From JBBSJT01 sp041691015 (GTDB taxonomy: Bacteria > Chlamydiota > Chlamydiia > Chlamydiales > Parachlamydiaceae): DNA of 17,795 nt. Below the pieces are notes generated by a model, which did not search any database, was not told the DNA's origin, and saw only the letters and a program-made list of their open reading frames with translations. Position numbers and translations under genes: made by a program. Below are positions 12,948 to 17,795 of the stretch, piece after piece; the first letter of the stretch is position 1; the number at the start of each line of letters is the position of its first letter. Location of the stretch: NCBI GenBank assembly GCA_041691015.1, contig JBEPVN010000045.1:1-17795 (forward strand), written 5' to 3'.

Positions 12948-14453
12948 TTACAGATAGGCAAAATCAAGTCTTTCTTGCACTTTAGTCTCTTCTATAAAAT
13001 GCAAAATGACCCCGGCTAAAAAAAGAAGCGAAAAATAGACCACGAGAATTTCAAGCGTTATTCCATTATAATAAAATTTGTAATCTATGGTTTGCGGCAT
13101 GTTGTATGCAAAATTTAAAACAAATTTTGTAAAATGAGCATTTGCCGTATGTATCCAAGGAATAAATGGTAAAGCAAAACCCAAAATAAGCAAAAGCATC
13201 GAAATGCTGACCATAAATGGAAAGAAAAAATTATAAATAATACTTAAAAAAGGAAATTGCTCAAAATGGAAAAGCATGAGAGGTAAAGCCCCTAAATTGA
13301 CTGCAAAGGTCAATGCAAAAGCTTGTCTTATTACTGTTAAAACAATAAGACCATGCTGATTTAAAGCATTCATCTCGACAGCTTGGCTTAAAAGACGTTT
13401 TGCAAATATTTTTTGTAATAAAGCATCCGTTTTAGAATAAAAGATCAGGATGGATGCTGTGGTCATAAAACTGAACTGAAAACCAAGATGCATGATCATT
13501 AAAGGATCTATCAATAAAACAACAATGAGCGCAATTCCACATGAGTTAAGCGCAAAAGCCTGTTTTTTTAAAATAAAACCGCAAAGCGCAATCAAAATCA
13601 TAAGCCATGCACGCAATATAGACGGGGCAAATCCTAAAAAAATAAAATAGCTTGTAAGGCAGACAATGAGTACAAAAGCCGATTTTTCTTTAGATAAGAA
13701 TAACTGTAAAATAAAACTTAATATTCCTGCAATAATAGCAAAATGAAAACCAGATATTGCCATAATATGCTGCAAACCAAATCTTGAAAACTGAAATACC
13801 ATCATCCGATCGTCAAATTCACCTGTTGCAATGCCGGATAAAAAGCTTGCACTCTCTTGGTCCAAAATTTTTTTATGTATTATTTTGTTTAAATATTTTT
13901 TTGCAAGGTAGCGGTATTCAGCAAAGCTAAATGAATTTTTTATGGGTCTCCATGCGCTATTTTTTTCCAAAATAAAATGATAACGCCGGGGTTCAAATTC
14001 TTTTAAAGTTCCTTCAATCATATAAGACTTATCTGCAGGGGGTCTTTCAATGCCGGATTTTATAGGAATTGTGAGGAGCGCCGGTATATTTTTAATTGTT
14101 TGATAAGGAGGGATCGATTTGATCGTCCCTTTGTAGACAAAATGCTTACCAAAATGAGAACTTTTAATGGCAATCGATGAAATTTCAAAATGCGCGGTTC
14201 CTTTAATACCCTCAATCCCAATCTCTGGTTTTGAGAGTGTCATTTTAGCAAATAGCACGCTTGCAATAAGAAGAGGGCAAACTAAAAGCATTCTCCTTTT
14301 TGCAAAAAGAATTAAAATTGCAGGAAACAGGAGAATAGGATTTTCGGTAAGTCCAAAACCGATGCCTATCAAAAGAGCGATGCCATACAGAAGCGCAGGA
14401 TTTGTTTTAAAAATGCTTTCGAATGAATCTAAAATAAAATGAATAATATACAA
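12948..14453 (-). CDS. comEC: ComEC/Rec2-family DNA uptake channel, short form
   Basis: ComEC forms the inner-membrane channel that carries single-stranded DNA into the cytoplasm during natural transformation. The 501-residue product has N-terminal membrane segments (about 20-70), a soluble OB-like region of the DUF4131 type (about 80-180), and the competence domain with the signature GLQHIMAISGFHFAIIAG (226-243), followed by multiple hydrophobic helices to about residue 490. The C-terminal metallo-beta-lactamase (nuclease-like) domain of longer ComEC proteins is absent. The frame ends naturally, so this is a short form rather than a visible truncation. The most upstream plausible start is TTG at 14451-14453; there is no ATG between the upstream in-frame stop (14496-14498) and the family-like N-terminus, and no clear Shine-Dalgarno. 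It follows a strong hairpin and so is probably transcribed from its own promoter, which I cannot identify. Confidence 0.87.
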   Translation of the reverse strand: MYIIHFILDSFESIFKTNPALLYGIALLIGIGFGLTENPILLFPAILILFAKRRMLLVCPLLIASVLFAKMTLSKPEIGIEGIKGTAHFEISSIAIKSSHFGKHFVYKGTIKSIPPYQTIKNIPALLTIPIKSGIERPPADKSYMIEGTLKEFEPRRYHFILEKNSAWRPIKNSFSFAEYRYLAKKYLNKIIHKKILDQESASFLSGIATGEFDDRMMVFQFSRFGLQHIMAISGFHFAIIAGILSFILQLFLSKEKSAFVLIVCLTSYFIFLGFAPSILRAWLMILIALCGFILKKQAFALNSCGIALIVVLLIDPLMIMHLGFQFSFMTTASILIFYSKTDALLQKIFAKRLLSQAVEMNALNQHGLIVLTVIRQAFALTFAVNLGALPLMLFHFEQFPFLSIIYNFFFPFMVSISMLLLILGFALPFIPWIHTANAHFTKFVLNFAYNMPQTIDYKFYYNGITLEILVVYFSLLFLAGVILHFIEETKVQERLDFAYL

Positions 14454-14540
14454 GTTAACAGACAGATGTGTGTTTAAAAATAAAGTTTCTAAAAACTACT
14501 TTATTGTCATTAAGAAAGCAAGTCTTTTTCAACAAAACGC

Positions 14541-14584
14541 ACGAGACATTTTTAGAAATAATTTCTAAAAATGTCTCGTTTTTT
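14541..14584. terminator. Perfect 18-bp hairpin, bidirectional terminator
   Basis: Arms at 14541-14558 (ACGAGACATTTTTAGAAA) and 14562-14579 are exact inverse complements around a TAA loop. A T-run follows on the plus strand (14579-14584), with matching As upstream. On the minus strand it sits just after the stop codon of the S74 gene and is followed by GCGTTTTG. It most likely separates that gene from comEC. The rest of 14454-14540 shows no assignable element. Confidence 0.8.
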
Positions 14585-14586
14585 GA

Positions 14587-17500
14587 TTACTCACTGATGT
14601 AGTGCAAACTAAATCCGTTCGTTGTGAAACCATTTTGGATAAACGATCCATCTGCTTTCATGATTGAAACATTTTGTTTATCGATGATGATAATTCCATT
14701 TTTGCGTAATCCCGCTTCCATGAACGTGCATCCAAATTCAATCGGTTCACTTGTCATGAATTGCTCTCTTAATGGATTTTCATTTGAAAATACATGGATC
14801 GCTTTTGCTTGACCTTCAATGGAGATTAAATTCATGGAAGGTATTTGTAGGGTGACTTTTTTACCATCCCGTACAATGACTACTTCTATTAAAGCAGAGG
14901 TTGTCGGAATCCCTTTGGACTGCATTATTTTAATAAACCCACGATCCAAGGAAATCGGTTGCAATTGGATCACACATTCTTCATGTACCGGAATAGCTTG
15001 AAGTTTTATTTCATGCTGTTGCAATTCACTAATAATGAGTGGTTGAATGAGATTATACCTAATCGTTTCCGGCAATCCATCGGGCTCATCATTTTCTCTA
15101 ACGACAATCTCTGGCATTATCTCATCCATCTCTTCTGCAATCATACCGTACTGGATGGTTTTGTCGGGATCATTGTTATAAAGAAACTCTACAGCACGCA
15201 TATTATATATTTTTTCCGTAACCGATTTTGGCAATGTTTTAATGGAATTTTTGTATCTTTTTGATGATGTCGTCGTTCCAAGAACACCGGTGGCATTTAC
15301 AAGAACTGCAACACCTGCGGTTGATGTCTTTCCACTAATACCACCAATTGTACATGTGGTAGCTCCCGTTCCGCCAATTGCAATTGTTGTCGTACCTGTG
15401 CCTCCTATTGCAATTGTGGTCGAAGCTGCACCACCAATTGCAATCGGTCCATTATAATTTGTGTTATTACCGATAGATATAGCTCCTGCAGCTCCTGTTC
15501 CTCCAATAACAATCCTTGTTATCCCGGTACCTCCAATTGCGATTACACCGGTGAGTGAATTGCTATTACCGATAGCTATGGTTCCTGTAGCTCCTGTTCC
15601 TCCAATAACGATCGTTGAGGCGCTGGTACCTCCAATTGCGATCGGACCTGTGAGTGAATTGCTATTACCGATAGCTATGGATCCAGCAACTCCAGTTCCT
15701 CCAATAACGACTGTTGAGGCACCTGTGCCGCCAATTGCGATCTGACCTGTGAGTGAATTACTATTACCGATAGCTATAGATCCAGTAGCTCCGGTTCCTC
15801 CAATAACGATTGTTGAGGCGTTGGTACCCCCAATTGCAATCGGACCTGTGAGTAAATTACTACCGATGGCTATAGATCCAACAACTCCGGTCGCTCCAAT
15901 AGCAACCGTTGAAGCTCCTGTGCCACCAATTACAATGCCACCTGTGAGAAAACCAGTATTACCAATAGATATGGATCCAGCAGCTCCGGTTCCTCCAACA
16001 ATAACTCTCTCTGCTCCCGTGCCACCAATTACAATTTGACCTGAGAGTAAATTACCAATAGTTATAGATCCAAGAGGTCCGGTCGCTCCAATAATAACTG
16101 ATGAAGCTCCTGTCGCACCAATTGCGATTGGGCCTCCGGTTCGGTTAGTATTTCCGATAGCTATACCACCTGCAATTGCTGTTCCTCCAATAACAACTGA
16201 TGTAGATGCTGTGCCACCAATTGCGATTCCTCCGTTGAGCACACTACTATTACCGATAGCTATAGATCCAACAGCTCCGGTGCCTCCTATAAAAACTGCT
16301 GCAGGTCCTACGCCACCAATAGAGATGACACCGTTTAAACTATCACTACCGATAGTTATAGATGCAGACCCTCCGTTCGTACTCCCAATTGTAATTGATC
16401 CAGCTCCTGTGCCACCAATTGCGATTACTCCGGTGAGCAAATTACTATTACCTATAGCAATATCTCCAGCAGCTCCAGTACCACCAACTACAACTCTTGA
16501 TATGCCTGTGCCACCAATTACGATTGGTCCGGTGAATGCATTACTATTACCGATAGCTACAGATCCTGCGGGTCCTATTCCTCCAATAACAACTGTTGAA
16601 GCTCCTGAGCCACCAATTGAAATGGCTCCATTATAATTTGCGTTGTTACCTATAGATATATCTCCTATAGCTCCCGTTCCCCCAATTACTATTCTTGTTG
16701 ATGCTACGCCTCCAATTCCGATGGGGCCTGAGTAGTCTGCACTATTACCTATCGCTATCGTCCCTGTAGATAATCCTTGTCCTGTTAGAGTATTTCCGCC
16801 AATACAGATCATATAATTTGAATTAGCTGTAACTAAAAAGCCGGATTGATAGCCAAGGAATATGTTATTTGAACCAGTAGAAACATTGTTAGGACCGCTA
16901 CCAGAGCCAAGAAGAACGTTAAATGATCCAGAAGTAAAACCTCCTCCAGAACTTCTGCCGATGAAGGTATTATTAGCACCTGTGCAATTAGAACCTGCTG
17001 TTAATCCAAAGGCTGTATTTCCAGTTGTTGTCGTAATACTTTGTAAAGAACCGACACCCACTGCAGTATTTTGTGTTCCAGTTGTAAGGATAACAAGAGA
17101 GTTGGTTCCAATACCTATATTGTTAGTACCTCCACCGATACTACTCATCGCATTTGCCCCGATGCCAATATTATCAAGCCCAGTACTACCTACGACACCT
17201 GCCCCAAAACCTAGGTAAACAGAACTACCTCCTCCTCCTGCTGCATATAAGAATCGATTCGCTCCAATTCTTATTTGATTGGTAAGAAATGACATCGACA
17301 AATTACCAGTAAGTGTTTTATCTCCTGCAAATGTTTGTGTTCCTGTAGTAACAACTCCACCAAAGCTTGCGTTTGCAGGTTCTAAGTTTAATACTGATCC
17401 CGTAAGAGTCGCAGCGTTTGCATTAGGGGAAGTTCCAATAGGAGCCAATGAACCTACAGAACCTGTAGGACCTGTATCACCAGTAACTCCTGTTGTGCCT

Positions 17501-17795
17501 GTTACGCCGGTTGTGCCTGTAGTACCTGTAACACCAGTGTTTCCAGTATTTCCTGTTGCACCAGTAATTCCTGTAACGCCAGTATTACCTGTGTTTCCTG
17601 TAGGGCCAGTATCACCTGTTGCACCTGTAGTTCCTGTTATCCCTGTTACGCCAGTTGTGCCTGTAGTTCCTGTTATACCTGTTACACCGGTTGTACCTGT
17701 AGCTCCTGTTACGCCGGTTGTGCCTGTAGTACCTGTAACACCAGTTGTTCCGGTAATTCCAGTATTTCCTGTAGGTCCAGTATTTCCAGTATCAC
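14587..17795 (-). CDS. Collagen-like, beta-solenoid fibre protein with C-terminal S74 chaperone domain (5' end outside the window)
   Basis: The frame is open without a stop from 14587 to the right edge, so at least 1,069 residues are encoded and the N-terminus is missing. A TTG at 17446-17448 could be mistaken for a start but lies inside the protein. Order of parts: Gly-X-Thr triplets (17464-17795); a linker ending in TGTQTFAGDKTLTG (about 17300-17460); 'NxxxG' head-like repeats of about 17 residues (16803-17199); about 14 units of 31-33 residues rich in IAIG and VVIGG (15338-16767); the S74 intramolecular chaperone domain starting SSKRYKNSIK with FLYN, YGMIAEEMDEIMPEIVV and RYNLIQPLIISELQ (about 14989-15270); and 133 further residues to the stop. 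In phage tail fibres and related proteins this domain drives trimer folding and then cleaves itself off at a Ser-Lys site. The protein is probably a trimeric surface or secreted fibre. Location and binding partner are unknown. Confidence 0.88.
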   Translation of the reverse strand, partial: DTGNTGPTGNTGITGTTGVTGTTGTTGVTGATGTTGVTGITGTTGTTGVTGITGTTGATGDTGPTGNTGNTGVTGITGATGNTGNTGVTGTTGTTGVTGTTGVTGDTGPTGSVGSLAPIGTSPNANAATLTGSVLNLEPANASFGGVVTTGTQTFAGDKTLTGNLSMSFLTNQIRIGANRFLYAAGGGGSSVYLGFGAGVVGSTGLDNIGIGANAMSSIGGGTNNIGIGTNSLVILTTGTQNTAVGVGSLQSITTTTGNTAFGLTAGSNCTGANNTFIGRSSGGGFTSGSFNVLLGSGSGPNNVSTGSNNIFLGYQSGFLVTANSNYMICIGGNTLTGQGLSTGTIAIGNSADYSGPIGIGGVASTRIVIGGTGAIGDISIGNNANYNGAISIGGSGASTVVIGGIGPAGSVAIGNSNAFTGPIVIGGTGISRVVVGGTGAAGDIAIGNSNLLTGVIAIGGTGAGSITIGSTNGGSASITIGSDSLNGVISIGGVGPAAVFIGGTGAVGSIAIGNSSVLNGGIAIGGTASTSVVIGGTAIAGGIAIGNTNRTGGPIAIGATGASSVIIGATGPLGSITIGNLLSGQIVIGGTGAERVIVGGTGAAGSISIGNTGFLTGGIVIGGTGASTVAIGATGVVGSIAIGSNLLTGPIAIGGTNASTIVIGGTGATGSIAIGNSNSLTGQIAIGGTGASTVVIGGTGVAGSIAIGNSNSLTGPIAIGGTSASTIVIGGTGATGTIAIGNSNSLTGVIAIGGTGITRIVIGGTGAAGAISIGNNTNYNGPIAIGGAASTTIAIGGTGTTTIAIGGTGATTCTIGGISGKTSTAGVAVLVNATGVLGTTTSSKRYKNSIKTLPKSVTEKIYNMRAVEFLYNNDPDKTIQYGMIAEEMDEIMPEIVVRENDEPDGLPETIRYNLIQPLIISELQQHEIKLQAIPVHEECVIQLQPISLDRGFIKIMQSKGIPTTSALIEVVIVRDGKKVTLQIPSMNLISIEGQAKAIHVFSNENPLREQFMTSEPIEFGCTFMEAGLRKNGIIIIDKQNVSIMKADGSFIQNGFTTNGFSLHYISE
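15338..16767 (-). repeat. Array of about 14 IAIG units of 31-33 residues (99-base period), inside the S74 gene
   Basis: The unit reads roughly GSIAIGNSNSL / TGPIAIGGTGA / STVVIGGTGAA, that is three 11-residue modules each with an IxIG or VxIG core. At DNA level the landmark GTGAGT(G/A)AATT recurs at 15551, 15650, 15749 and 15848, exactly 99 bases apart, and the next relative is at 15944 after 96 bases. Copies at the 3' end of the array are nearly identical while those at its 5' end are diverged. No frame is lost in any unit. Confidence 0.85.
17464..17795 (-). repeat. Collagen-like Gly-X-Thr triplet repeat, continuing past the window
   Basis: Thirty-six complete consecutive triplets (17464-17787) plus a partial one are visible, all with Gly first and Thr third. 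The middle residue is mostly Thr, Val, Asn, Ile or Ala, with Asp twice and Pro only three times in the complete triplets. A final GSV at 17455-17463 ends the run. Collagen-like bacterial proteins often have Thr in this place, where it can be glycosylated; such glycosylation here is inference. Confidence 0.9.

Noticed and set aside
15242..16636. Long open plus-strand frames rich in PPIAI/VPVPPI repeats opposite the S74 gene
   Set aside because: They are mirror images of the Gly/Ile/Thr repeat codons: the 99-base repetition keeps antisense frames free of stops. They lack ribosome sites and any family resemblance, and the minus-strand frame has clear domains.
16862..17218. Plus-strand proline-rich frame opposite the head repeats
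   Set aside because: It is antisense to a clearly repetitive protein-coding frame, with no start context and no recognisable product.
15338..17795. CRISPR array considered because of the regular repeats
   Set aside because: The repeats have no unique spacers between constant repeats; the whole stretch is one open reading frame with periodic protein units.

Overview
The window most likely comes from a member of the Chlamydiae, probably an environmental amoeba-associated lineage rather than Chlamydiaceae. The gene orders lon / RNase Z / xerC and ftsK / yycJ-type metallo-hydrolase match chlamydial neighbourhoods as I remember them (C. trachomatis CT344-CT346-CT347 and CT739-CT738). ComEC is a short form without its metallo-beta-lactamase domain. 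The low GC, the tightly packed minus-strand operons and the accessory genes (a collagen-like S74 protein, lineage-specific secreted and membrane proteins) fit the larger genomes of Parachlamydia-like organisms. This placement is inference from synteny and protein style; no rRNA is present.

Layout, left to right. Positions 1-121 hold a short dispersed-repeat-like sequence. rnhB (plus) begins at a TTG and converges on a small secreted protein of unknown function (minus, 829-1314). A 206-bp divergent region with a good plus-strand -10 box and Shine-Dalgarno drives a 207-residue hypothetical protein with hydrophobic segments (1521-2144). It converges on a compact five-gene minus-strand operon: lon, an HldE/RfaE2-type nucleotidyltransferase, a GlpG-like rhomboid protease, RNase Z and a XerC/D-type recombinase, with overlaps or gaps of 14, 4, 7 and 0 bases. 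A second minus-strand unit follows: tRNA-His, uppP, ftsK, an 85-residue unknown, then the yycJ-type hydrolase joined by an ATGA overlap. Upstream of that lie a long hairpin, a short comEC with no ATG start, and a perfect 18-bp hairpin. The right end is the 3' part of a very large gene that runs off the window.

Functionally most of this is housekeeping: R-loop and ribonucleotide removal (RnhB), ATP-dependent proteolysis (Lon), tRNA 3' processing (RNase Z), chromosome dimer resolution and segregation (Xer plus FtsK, in different operons but the same pathway), lipid-carrier recycling for peptidoglycan and LPS (UppP), and DNA uptake (ComEC).

The most striking object is the right-hand gene (14587 to beyond 17795). 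It encodes a fibre-like protein with four visible parts. First come at least 36 consecutive Gly-X-Thr triplets with Thr invariant in the third place and almost no proline. Next is a head-like region of about 17-residue 'NxxxG' repeats. Then comes an array of about 14 units of 31-33 residues, each resolving into three 11-residue IxIG rungs (a predicted beta-solenoid). Last is a C-terminal S74 / endosialidase-type intramolecular chaperone, followed unusually by about 130 further residues. An apparent start at 17448 is only an internal TTG; the frame stays open to the window edge.
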